The position numbers and the translations under genes are program-made. Positions 25,353-38,036 of a DNA stretch of 64,000 bases are shown here, one piece after another (position 1 is the first letter of the stretch; every line of letters begins with the position of its first letter). The notes beneath the pieces are model-generated. The model had not been told where the DNA came from. It saw nothing but the letters and a program-made list of their open reading frames with translations, and did not search any database. This DNA is from Siphonodentalium dalli (taxonomy: Eukaryota > Mollusca > Scaphopoda > Gadilida > Siphonodentaliidae): assembly GCA_032622095.1 (NCBI GenBank), contig CP136061.1, forward strand, positions 23,128,991 to 23,192,990, written 5' to 3'.

Positions 25353-27769
25353 GAAGGATTTATGGTTCTAACCCAGAGATTCATGAATACAACTCAGGGA
25401 TTTATGACTTTTTCGAAGGATTTGTGGCTCTAACCCAGAGATTCATGACTACAACTCAGGGATTTATGACTTTTTCGAAGGATTTATGGTTCTAACCCAG
25501 AGATTCATGAATAGAACTCAGGGATTTATGACTTTTTCGAAGGATTTATGGCTTTAACCCCGAGATTCATGACTACAACTCAGGGATTTATGACTTTTTC
25601 GAAGGATTTATGGTTCTAACCCAGAGATTCATGAATACAACTCAGGGATTTATGACTTTTTCGAAGGATTTGTGGCTCTAACCCAGAGATTCATGAATAC
25701 AACGCAGGGATTTATGACTTTTTCGAAGGATTTATGGCTCTAACCCAGAGATTCATGAATACAACGCAAGGATTTATGACTTTTTCGAAGGATTTATGGC
25801 TCAAACCCCGAGATTCATGACTACAACTCAGGGATTTATGACTTTTTTGAAGGATTTATGGTTCTAACCCAGAGATTCACGAATAGAACTCAGGGATTTA
25901 TGACTTTTTCGAAGGATTTATGGTTCTAACCCAGAGATTCATGAATAGAACTCAGGGATTTATGACTTTTTCGAAGGATTTATGGTTCTAACCCAGAGAT
26001 TCATGAACAGAACTCAGGGATTTATGACTTTTTCGAAGGATTTATGGCTTTTACCCCGAGATTCATGACTACAACTCAGGGATTTATGACTTTTTCGAAG
26101 GATTTATGGTTCTAACCCAGAGATTCATTAATACAACTCAGGGATTTATGACTTTTTCGAAGGATTTGTGGCTCTAACCCAGAGATTCATGATTACAACT
26201 CAGGGATTTATGACTTTTTCGAAGGATTTGTGGCTCTAACCCAGAGATTCATGAATACAACGCAAGGATTTATGACCTTTTCGAAGGATTTATGGCTCTA
26301 ACCCCAAGATTCATGACTACAACTCAGGGATTTATGACTTTTTCGAAGGATTTATGGTTCTAACCCAGAGATTCATGAATAGAACTCAGGGATTTATGAC
26401 TTTTTCGATGGATTTATGGTTCTAACCCAGAGATTCATGAATAGAACTCAGGGATTTATGACTTTTTCGAAGGATTTATGGTTCTAACCCAGAGATTCAT
26501 GAATAGAACTCAGGGATTTATGACTTTTTCGAAGGATTTATGGCTTTAACCCCGAGATTCATGACTACAACTCAGGGATTTATGACTTTTTCGAAGGATT
26601 TATGGTTCTAACCCAGAGATTCATGAATACAACTCAGGGATTTATGACTTTTTCGAAGGATTTATGGTTCTAACCCAGAGATTCATGAATACAACTCAGG
26701 GATTTATGACTTTTTCGAAGGATTTGTGGCTCTAACCCAGAGATTCATGATTACAACTCAGGTATTTATGACTTTTTCGAAGGATTTGTTGCTCTAACCC
26801 AGAGATTCATGAATACAACGCAAGGATTTATGACCTTTTCGAAGGATTTATGGCTCTAACCCCAAGATTCATGACTACAACTCAGGGATTTATGACTTTT
26901 TCGAAGGATTTATGGTTCTAACCCAGAGATTCATGAATAGAACTCAGGGATTTATGACTTTTTCGAAGGATTTATGGTTCTAACCCAGAGATTCATGAAT
27001 AGAACTCAGGGATTTATGACTTTTTCGAAGGATTTATGGTTCTAACCCAGAGATTCATGAATAGAACTCAGGGATTTATGACTTTTTCGAAGGATTTATG
27101 GCTTTAACCCCGAGATTCATGACTACAACTCAGGGATTTATGACTTTTTCGAAGGATTTATGGTTCTAACCCAGAGATTCATGAATACAACTCAGGGATT
27201 TATGACTTTTTCGAAGGATTTATGGTTCTAACCCAGAGATTCATGAATACAACTCAGGGATTTATGACTTTTTCGAAGGATTTGTGGCTCTAACCCAGAG
27301 ATTCATGATTACAACTCAGGGATTTATGACTTTTTCGAAGGATTTGTGGCTCTAACCCAGAGATTCATGAATACAACTCAGGGATTTATGACTTTTCGAA
27401 GGATTTATGGCTCAAACCCCGAGATTCATGACTACAACTCAGGGATTTATGACTTTTTCGAAGGATTTAAGGTTCTAACCCAGAGATTCACGAATAGAAC
27501 TCAGGGATTTATGACTTTTTCGAAGGATTTATGGTTCTAACCCAGAGATTCATGAATAGAACTCAGGGATTTATGACTTTTTCGAAGGATTTATGGTTCT
27601 AACCCAGAGATTCATGAATAGAACTCAGGGATTTATGACTTTTTCGAAGGATTTATGGCTTTAACCCCGAGATTCATGACTACAACTCAGGGATTTATGA
27701 CTTTTTCGAAGGATTTATGATTCTAACCCAGAGATTCATGAATACAACTCAGGGATTTATGACTTTTTC
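25353..27769 (+). repeat. Tandem higher-order unit, 2,417 bp, copy 2
   Basis: Second copy. It carries the private changes GAACAGAAC near 26,008 and GATTTATGATTC near 27,717. Homology stops where CGATTGATTT appears near 27,770. Confidence 0.78.
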
Positions 27770-30700
27770 GATTGATTTATGGTTCTAACCCAGAGATTCA
27801 TGAATACAACTCAGGGATTTATGACTTTTTCGAAGGATTTGTGGCTCTAACCCAGAGATTCATGATTACAACTCAGGGATTTATGACTTTTTCGAAGGAT
27901 TTGTGACTCTAACCCAGAGATTCATGAATACAACTCAGGGATTTATGACTTTTTCGAAGGATTTGTGGCTCTAACCCAGAGATTCATGATTACAACTCAG
28001 GGATTTATGACTTTTTCGAAGGATTTGTGGCTCTAACCCAGAGATTCATGAATACAACGCAGGGATTTATGACTTTTTCGAAGGATTTGTGGCTCTAACC
28101 CAGAGATTCGTGAATACAACGCAAGGATTTATGACCTTTTCGAAGGATTTATGGCTCTAACCCCGAGATTCATGACTACAACTCAGGGATTTATGACTTT
28201 TTCGAAGGATTTATGGTTCTAACCCAGAGATTCATGAATAGAACTCAGGGATTTATGACTTTTTCGAAGGATTTATGGTTCTAACCCAGAGATTCATGAA
28301 TAGAACTCAGGGATTTATGACTTTTTCGAAGGATTTATGGTTCTAACCCAGAGATTCATGAATAGAACTCAGGGATTTATGACTTTTTCGAAGGATTTAT
28401 GGCTTTAACCCCGAGATTCATGACTACAACTCAGGGATTTATGACTTTTTCGAAGGATTTATGGTTCTAACCCAGAGATTCATGAATACAACTCAGGGAT
28501 TTATGACTTTTTCGAAGGATTTGTGGCTCTAACCCAGAGATTCATGAATACAACGCAGGGATTTATGACTTTTTCGAAGGATTTATGGCTCTAACCCAGA
28601 GATTCATGAATACAACGCAAGGATTTATGACTTTTTCGAAGGATTTATGGCTCAAACCCCGAGATTCATGACTACAACTCAGGGATTTATGACTTTTTTG
28701 AAGGATTTATGGTTCTAACCCAGAGATTCACGAATAGAACTCAGGGATTTATGACTTTTTCGAAGGATTTATGGTTCTAACCCAGAGATTCATGAATAGA
28801 ACTCAGGGATTTATGACTTTTTCGAAGGATTTATGGTTCTAACCCAGAGATTCATGAATAGAACTCAGGGATTTATGACTTTTTCGAAGGATTTATTGCT
28901 TTAACCCCGAGATTCATGACTACAACTCAGGGATTTATGACTTTTTCGAAGGATTTATGGTTCTAACCCAGAGATTCATGAATACAACTCAGGGATTTAT
29001 GACTTTTTCGAAGGATTTATGGTTCTAACCCAGAGATTCATGAATAGAACTCAGGGATTTATGACTTTTTCGAAGGATTTATGGTTCTAACCCAGAGATT
29101 CATGAATAGAACTCAGGGATTTATGACTTTTTCGAAGGATTTATGGTTCTAATCCTGAGATTCATGAATAGAACTCAGGGATTTATGAATTTTTCGAAGG
29201 ATTTATGGTTCTAACCCAGAGATTCATGAATAGAACTCAGGGATTTATGACTTTTTCGAAGGATTTATGGCTTTAACCCCGAGATTCATGATTACAACTC
29301 AGGGATTTATGACTTTTTCGAAGGATTTATGGTTCTAACCCAGAGATTCATGAATACAACTCAGGGATTTATGACTTTTTCGAAGGATTTATGGTTCTAA
29401 CCCAGAGATTCATGAATACAACTCAGGGATTTATGACTTTTTCGAAGGATTTGTGGCTCTAACCCAGAGATTCATGATTACAACTCAGGGATTTATGACT
29501 TTTTCGAAGGATTTGTGGCTCTAACCCAGAGATTCATGAATACAACTCAGGGATTTATGACTTTTCGAAGGATTTATGGCTCAAACCTCGAGATTCATGA
29601 ATACAACTCAGGGATTTATGACTTTTTCGAAGGATTTATGGTTCTAACCCAGAGATTCACGAATAGAACTCAGGGATTTATGACTTTTTCGAAGGATTTA
29701 TGGTTCTAACCCAGAGATTCATGAATAGAACTCAGGGATTTATGACTTTTTCGAAGGATTTATGGTTCTAACCCAGAGATTCATGAATAGAACTCAGGGA
29801 TTTATGACTTTTTCGAAGGATTTATGGCTTTAACCCCGAGATTCATGACTACAACTCAGGGATTTATGACTTTTTCGAAGGATTTATGGTTCTAACCCAG
29901 AGATTCATGAATACAACTCAGGGATTTATGACTTTTTCGAAGGATTTGTGGCTCTAACCCAGAGATTCATTATTACAACTCAGGGATTTATGACTTTTTC
30001 GAAGGATTTGTGGCTCTAACCCAGAGATTCATGAATACAACGCAGGGATTTATGACTTTTTCGAAGGATTTGTGGCTCTAACCCAGAGATTCATGAATAC
30101 AACGCAAGGATTTATGACATTTTCGAAGGATTTATGGCTCTAACCCAGAGATTCATGAATACAACTCAGGGATTTATGACTTTTCGAAGGATTTATGGCT
30201 CAAACCCCGAGATTCATGACTACAACTCAGGGATTTATAACTTTTTCGAAGGATTTAAGGTTCTAACCCAGAGATTCACGAATAGAACTCAGGGATTTAT
30301 GACTTTTTCGAAGGATTTATGGTTCTAACCCAGAGATTCATGAATAGAACTCAGGGATTTATGACTTTTTCGAAGGATTTATGGTTCTATCCCAGAGATT
30401 CATGAATAGAACTCAGGGATTTATGACTTTTTCGAAGGATTTATGGCTTTAACCCCGAGATTCATGACTACAACTCAGGGATTTATGACTTTTTCGAAGG
30501 ATTTATGGTTCTAACCCAGAGATTCATGAATACAACTCAGGGATTTATGACTTTTTCGAAGGATTTATGGTTCTAACCCAGAGATTCATGAATACAACTC
30601 AGGGATTTATGACTTTTTCGAAGGATTTGTGGCTCTAACCCAGAGATTCATGACTACAACTCAGGGATTTATGACTTTTTCGAAGGATTTATGGTTCTAA

Positions 30701-31983
30701 CCCAGAGATTCATGAATAGAACTCAGGGATTTATGACTTTTTCGAAGGATTTATGGCTTTAACCCCGAGATTCATGACTACAACTCAGGGATTTATGACT
30801 TTTTCGAAGGATTTATGGTTCTAACCCAGAGATTCATGAATACAACTCAGGGATTTATGACTTTTTCGAAGGATTTGTGGCTCTAACCCAGAGATTCATG
30901 AATACAACGCAGGGATTTATGACTTTTTCGAAGGATTTATGGCTCTAACCCAGAGATTCATGAATACAACGCAAGGATTTATGACTTTTTCGAAGGATTT
31001 ATGGCTCAAACCCCGAGATTCATGACTACAACTCAGGGATTTATGACTTTTTTTAAGGATTTATGGTTCTAACCCAGAGATTCTCGAATAGAACTCAGGG
31101 ATTTATGACTTTTTCGAAGGATTTATGGTTCTAACCCAGAGATTCATAGAACTCAGGGATTTATGACTTTTTCGAAGGATTTATGGTTCTAACCCAGAGA
31201 TTCATGAATAGAACTCAGGGATTTATGACTTTTTCGAAGGATTTATGGCTTTTACCCCGAGATTCATGACTACAACTCAGGGATTTATGACTTTTTCGAA
31301 GGATTTATGGTTCTAACCCAGAGATTCATTAATACAACTCAGGGATTTATGACTTTTTCGAAGGATTTGTGGCTCTAACCCAGAGATTCATGATTACAAC
31401 TCAGGGATTTATGACTTTTTCGAAGGATTTGTGGCTCTAACCCAGAGATTCATGAATACAACGCAAGGATTTATGACCTTTTCGAAGGATTTATGGCTCT
31501 AACCCCAAGATTCATGACTACAACTCAGGGATTTATGACTTTTTCGAAGGATTTATGGTTCTAACCCAGAGATTCATGAATAGAACTCAGGGATTTATGA
31601 CTTTTTCGAAGGGTTTATGGTTCTAACCCAGAGATTCATGAATAGAACTCAGGGATTTATGACTTTTTCGAAGGATTTATGGTTCTAACCCAGAGATTCA
31701 TGAATAGAACTCAGGGATTTATGACTTTTTCGAAGGATTTATGGCTTTAACCCCGAGATTCATGACTACAACTCAGGGATTTATGACTTTTTCGAAGGAT
31801 TTATGGTTCTAACCCAGAGATTCATGAATACAACTCAGGGATTTATGACTTTTTCGAAGGATTTATGGTTCTAACCCAGAGATTCATGAATACAACTCAG
31901 GGATTTATGACTTTTTCGAAGGATTTGTGGCTCTAACCCAGAGATTCATGATTACAACTCAGGGATTTATGACTTTTTCGAAG
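27770..31983 (+). repeat. Mixed higher-order units
   Basis: Ordinary monomers in A-A-A-C-B order with K monomers at 29510 and only 619 bp later at 30129, so a truncated ten-monomer unit lies between them. The first appearance of two marks used further right falls here: TTATTGCTTT (about 28,896) and ATGAATTTTTCG (about 29,187). No other structure was seen. Confidence 0.75.
31120..31177 (+). repeat. 58-bp monomer with 4-bp deletion (GAAT)
   Basis: It reads GATTCATAGAACTC where type A has GATTCATGAATAGAACTC, so four bases are missing inside the palindrome of sub-repeat b. I found it only once, so it is a young event. It accounts for the 1,855-bp spacing between the K monomers at 30129 and 31984. 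Confidence 0.92.
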
Positions 31984-33669
31984 GATTTGTGGCTCTAACC
32001 CAGAGATTCATGAATACAACTCAGGGATTTATGACTTTTCGAAGGATTTATGGCTCAAACCCCGAGATTCATGACTACAACTCAGGGATTTATGACTTTT
32101 TCGAAGGATTTAAGGTTCTAACCCAGAGATTCACGAATAGAACTCAGGGATTTATGACTTTTTCGAAGGATTTATGGTTCTAACCCAGAGATTCATGAAT
32201 AGAACTCAGGGATTTATGACTTTTTCGAAGGATTTATGGTTCTAACCCAGAGATTCATGAATAGAACTCAGGGATTTATGACTTTTTCGAAGGATTTATG
32301 GCTTTAACCCCGAGATTCATGACTACAACTCAGGGATTTATGACTTTTTCGAAGGATTTATGGTTCTAACCCAGAGATTCATGAATACAACTCAGGGATT
32401 TATGACTTTTTCGATTGATTTATGGTTGTAACCCAGAGATTCATGAATACAACTCAGGGATTTATGACTTTTTCGAAGGATTTGTGGCTCTAACCCAGAG
32501 ATTCATGATTACAACTCAGGGATTTATGACTTTTTCGAAGGATTTGTGACTCTAACCCAGAGATTCATGAATACAACTCAGGGATTTATGACTTTTTCGA
32601 AGGATTTGTGGCTCTAACCCAGAGATTCATGATTACAACTCAGGGATTTATGACTTTTTCGAAGGATTTGTGGCTCTAACCCAGAGATTCATGAATACAA
32701 CGCAAGGATTTATGACCTTTTCGAAGGATTTATGGCTCTAACCCAGAGATTCATGACTACAACTCAGGGATTTATGACTTTTTCGAAGGATTTGTGGCTC
32801 TAACCCAGAGATTCGTGAATACAACGCAAGGATTTATGACATTTTCGAAGGATTTATGGCTCTAACCCCGAGATTCATGACTACAACTCAGGGATTTATG
32901 ACTTTTTCGAAGGATTTATGGTTCTAACCCAGAGATTCATGAATAGAACTCAGGGATTTATGACTTTTTCGAAGGATTTATGGTTCTAACCCAGAGATTA
33001 ATGAATAGAACTCAGGGATTTATGACTTTTTCGAAGGATTTATGGTTCTAACCCAGAGATTCATGAATACAACGCAGGGATTTATGACTTTTTCGAAGGA
33101 TTTGTGGCTCTAACCCAGAGATTCGTGAATACAACGCAAGGATTTATGACCTTTTCGAAGGATTTATGGCTCTAACCCCGAGATTCATGACTACAACTCA
33201 GGGATTTATGACTTTTTCGAAGGATTTATGGTTCTAACCCAGAGATTCATGAATAGAACTCAGGGATTTATGACTTTTTCGAAGGATTTATGGTTCTAAC
33301 CCAGAGATTCATGAATAGAACTCAGGGATTTATGACTTTTTCGAAGGATTTATGGCTTTAACCCCGAGATTCATGACTACAACTCAGGGATTTATGACTT
33401 TTTCGAAGGATTTATGGTTCTAACCCAGAGATTCATGAATACAACTCAGGGATTTATGACTTTTTCGAAGGATTTGTGGCTCTAACCCAGAGATTCATGA
33501 ATACAACGCAGGGATTTATGACTTTTTCGAAGGATTTATGGCTCTAACCCAGAGATTCATGAATACAACGCAAGGATTTATGACTTTTTCGAAGGATTTA
33601 TGGCTCAAACCCCGAGATTCATGACTACAACTCAGGGATTTATGACTTTTTTGAAGGATTTATGGTTCT

Positions 33670-36446
33670 AACCCAGAGATTCACGAATAGAACTCAGGGA
33701 TTTATGACTTTTTCGAAGGATTTATGGTTCTAACCCAGAGATTCATGAATAGAACTCAGGGATTTATGACTTTTTCGAAGGATTTATGGTTCTAACCCAG
33801 AGATTCATGAATAGAACTCAGGGATTTATGACTTTTTCGAAGGATTTATGGCTTTAACTCCGAGATTCATGACTACAACTCAGGGATTTATGACTTTTTC
33901 GAAGGATTTATGGTTCTAACCCAGAGATTCATGAATACAACTCAGGGATTTATGACTTTTTCGAAGGATTTGTGGCTCTAACCCAGAGATTCATGATTAC
34001 AACTCAGGGATTTATGACTTTTTCGAAGGATTTGTGGCTCTAACCCAGAGATTCATGAATACAACGCAAGGATTTATGACCTTTTCGAAGGATTTATGGC
34101 TCTAACCCCAAGATTCATGACTACAACTCAGGTATTTATGACTTTTTCGAAGGATTTATGGTTCTAACCCAGAGATTCATGAATAGAACTCAGGGATTTA
34201 TGACTTTTTCGAAGGATTTATGGTTCTAACCCAGAGATTCATGAATAGAACTCAGGGATTTATGACTTTTTCGAAGGATTTATGGTTCTAACCCAGAGAT
34301 TCATGAATAGAACTCAGGGATTTATGACTTTTTCGAAGGATTTATGGCTTTAACCCCGAGATTCATGACTACAACTCAGGGATTTATGACTTTTTCGAAG
34401 GATTTATGGTTCTAACCCAGAGATTCATGAATACAACTTAGGGATTTATGACTTTTTCGAAGGATTTATGGTTCTAACCCAGAGATTCATGAATACAACT
34501 CAGGGATTTATGACTTTTTCGAAGGATTTATGGCTCAAACCCCGAGATTCATGACTACAACTCAGGGATTTATGACTTTTTTGAAGGATTTATGGTTCTA
34601 ACCCAGAGATTCACGAATAGAACTCAGGGATTTATGACTTTTTCGAAGGATTTATGGTTCTAACCCAGAGATTCATGAATAGAACTCAGGGATTTATGAC
34701 TTTTTCGAAGGATTTATGGTTCTAACCCAGAGATTCATGAATAGAACTCAGGGATTTATGACTTTTTCGAAGGATTTATTGCTTTAACCCCGAGATTCAT
34801 GACTACAACTCAGGGATTTATGACTTTTTCGAAGGATTTATGGTTCTAACCCAGAGATTCATGAATACAACTCAGGGATTTATGACTTTTTCGAAGGATT
34901 TATGGTTCTAACCCAGAGATTCATGAATAGAACTCAGGGATTTATGACTTTTTCGAAGGATTTATGGTTCTAACCCAGAGATTCATGAATAGAACTCAGG
35001 GATTTATGACTTTTTCGAAGGATTTATGGTTCTAACCCTGAGATTCATGAATAGAACTCAGGGATTTATGAATTTTTCGAAGGATTTATGGTTCTAACCC
35101 AGAGATTCATGAATAGAACTCAGGGATTTATGACTTTTTCGAAGGATTTATGGCTTTAAACCCCGAGATTCATGATTACAACTCAGGGATTTATGACTTT
35201 TTCTAAGGATTTATGGTTCTAACCCAGAGATTCATGAATACAACTCAGGGATTTATGACTTTTTCGAAGGATTTATGGTTCTAACCCAGAGATTCATGAA
35301 TACAACTCAGGGATTTATGACTTTTTCGAAGGATTTGTGGCTCTAACCCAGAGATTCATGATTACAACTCAGGGATTTATGACTTTTTCGAAGGATTTGG
35401 GGCTCTAACCCAGAGATTCATGAATACAACTCAGGGATTTATGACTTTTCGAAGGATTTATGGCTCAAACGTCGAGATTCATGAATACAACTCAGGGATT
35501 TATGACTTTTTCGAAGGATTTATGGTTCTAACCCAGAGATTCACGAATAGAACTCAGGGATTTATGACTTTTTCGAAGGATTTATGGTTCTAACCCAGAG
35601 ATTCATGAATAGAACTCAGGGATTTATGACTTTTTCGAAGGATTTATGGTTCTAACCCAGAGATTCATGAATAGAACTCAGGGATTTATGACTTTTTCGA
35701 AGGATTTATGGCTTTAACCCCGAGATTCATGACTACAACTCAGGGATTTATGACTTTTTCGAAGGATTTATGGTTCTAACCCAGAGATTCATGAATACAA
35801 CTCAGGGATTTATGACTTTTTCGAAGGATTTGTGGCTCTAACCCAGAGATTCATTATTACAACTCAGGGATTTATGACTTTTTCGAAGGATTTGTGGCTC
35901 TAACCCAGAGATTCATGAATACAACGCAGGGATTTATGACTTTTTCGAAGGATTTGTGGCTCTAACCCAGAGATTCATGAATACAACGCAAGGATTTATG
36001 ACATTTTCGAAGGATTTATGGCTCTAACCCCGAGATTCATGACTACAACTCAGGGATTTATGACTTTTTCGAAGGATTTATGGTTCTAACCCAGAGATTC
36101 ATGAATAGAACTCAGGGATTTATGACTTTTTCGAAGGATTTATGGTTCTAACCCAGAGATTAATGAATAGAACTCAGGGATTTATGACTTTTTCGAAGGA
36201 TTTATGGTTCTAACCCAGAGATTCATGAATACAACGCAGGGATTTATGACTTTTTCGAAGGATTTGTGGCTCTAACCCAGAGATTCGTGAATACAACGCA
36301 AGGATTTATGACCTTTTCGAAGGATTTATGGCTCTAACCCCGAGATTCATGACTACAACTCAGGGATTTATGACTTTTTCGAAGGATTTATGGTTCTAAC
36401 CCAGAGATTCATGAATAGAACTCAGGGATTTATGACTTTTTCGAAG
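33670..36446 (+). repeat. 2.8-kb block, copy 1 of 3
   Basis: Homologous blocks lie 5,950 bp and 17,045 bp downstream. Shared marks are TAACTCCGAG (33,855), AGGTATTTATG (about 34,131), ACAACTTAGGG, TTATTGCTTT (34,779), ACCCTGAG with ATGAATTTTTCG, TTTTTCTAAGG, GATTTGGGGCTC (35,394) and AACGTCGAG. Limits come from the first mismatching variants. Confidence 0.82.
35145..35207 (+). repeat. 63-bp C monomer with one inserted A
   Basis: GGCTTTAAACCCCG has one more A than the type C consensus. The homologous monomers about 5.95 kb and 17.0 kb downstream lack it, so the offset changes by one base here (5,951 to 5,950 and 17,046 to 17,045). Confidence 0.92.
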
Positions 36447-38036
36447 GATTTATGGTTCTAACCCAGAGATTCATGAATAGAACTCAGGGATTTATAACTT
36501 TTTCGAAGGATTTATGGCTTTAACCCCGAGATTCATGACTACAACTCAGGGATTTATGACTTTTTCGAAGGATTTATGGTTCTAACCCAGAGATTCATGA
36601 ATACAACTCAGGGATTTATGACTTTTTCGAAGGATTTGTGGCTCTAACCCAGAGATTCATGAATACAACGCAGGGATTTATGACTTTTTCGAAGGATTTA
36701 TGGCTCTAACCCAGAGATTCATGAATACAACGCAAGGATTTATGACTTTTTCGAAGGATTTATGGCTCAAACCCCGAGATTCATGACTACAACTCAGGGA
36801 TTTATGACTTTTTTGAAGGATTTATGGTTCTAACCCAGAGATTCACGAATAGAACTCAGGGATTTATGACTTTTTCGAAGGATTTATGGTTCTAACCCAG
36901 AGATTCATGAATAGAACTCAGGGATTTATGACTTTTTCGAAGGATTTATGGTTCTAATCCAGAGATTCATTAATAGAACTCAGGGATTTATGACTTTTTC
37001 GAAGGATTTATGGCTTTTACCCCGAGATTCATGACTACAACTCAGGGATTTATGACTTTTTCGAAGGATTTATGGTTCTAACCCAGAGATTCATTAATAC
37101 AACTCAGGGATTTATGACTTTTTCGAAGGATTTGTGGCTCTAACCCAGAGATTCATGAATACAACGCAAGGATTTTTGACCTTTTCGAAGGATTTATGGC
37201 TCTAACCCCAAGATTCATGACTACAACTCAGGGATTTATGACTTTTTCGAAGGATTTATGGTTCTAACCCAGAGATTCATGAATAGAACTCAGGGATTTA
37301 TGACTTTTTCGAAGGATTTATGGTTCTAACCCAGAGATTCATGAATAGAACTCAGGGATTTATGACTTTTTCGAAGGATTTATGGTTCTAACCCAGAGAT
37401 TCATGAATAGAACTCAGGGATTTATGACTTTTTCGAAGGATTTATGGCTTTAACCCCGAGATTCATGACTACAACTCAGGGATTTATGACTTTTTCGAAG
37501 GATTTATGGTTCTAACCCAGAGATTCATGAATACAACTCAGGGATTTATGACTTTTTCGAAGGATTTATGGTTCTAACCCAGAGATTCATGAATACAACT
37601 CAGGGATTTATGACTTTTTCGAAGGATTTGTGGCTCTAACCCAGAGATTCATGATTACAACTCAGGGATTTATGACTTTTTCGAAGGATTTGTTGCTCTA
37701 ACACAGAGATTCATGAATACAACGCAATGAATTATGACCTTTTCGAAGGATTTATGGCTCTAACCCCAAGATTCATGACTACAACTCAGGGATTTATGAC
37801 TTTTTCGAAGGATTTATGGTTCTAACCCAGAGATTCATGAATAGAACTCAGGGATTTATGACTTTTTCGAAGGATTTATGGTTTTAACCCAGAGATTCAT
37901 GAATAGAACTCAGGGATTTATGACTTTTTCGAAGGATTTATGGTTCTAACCCAGAGATTCATGAATAGAACTCAGGGATTTATGACTTTTTCGAAGGATT
38001 TATGGCTTTAACCCCGAGATTCATGACCACAACTCA

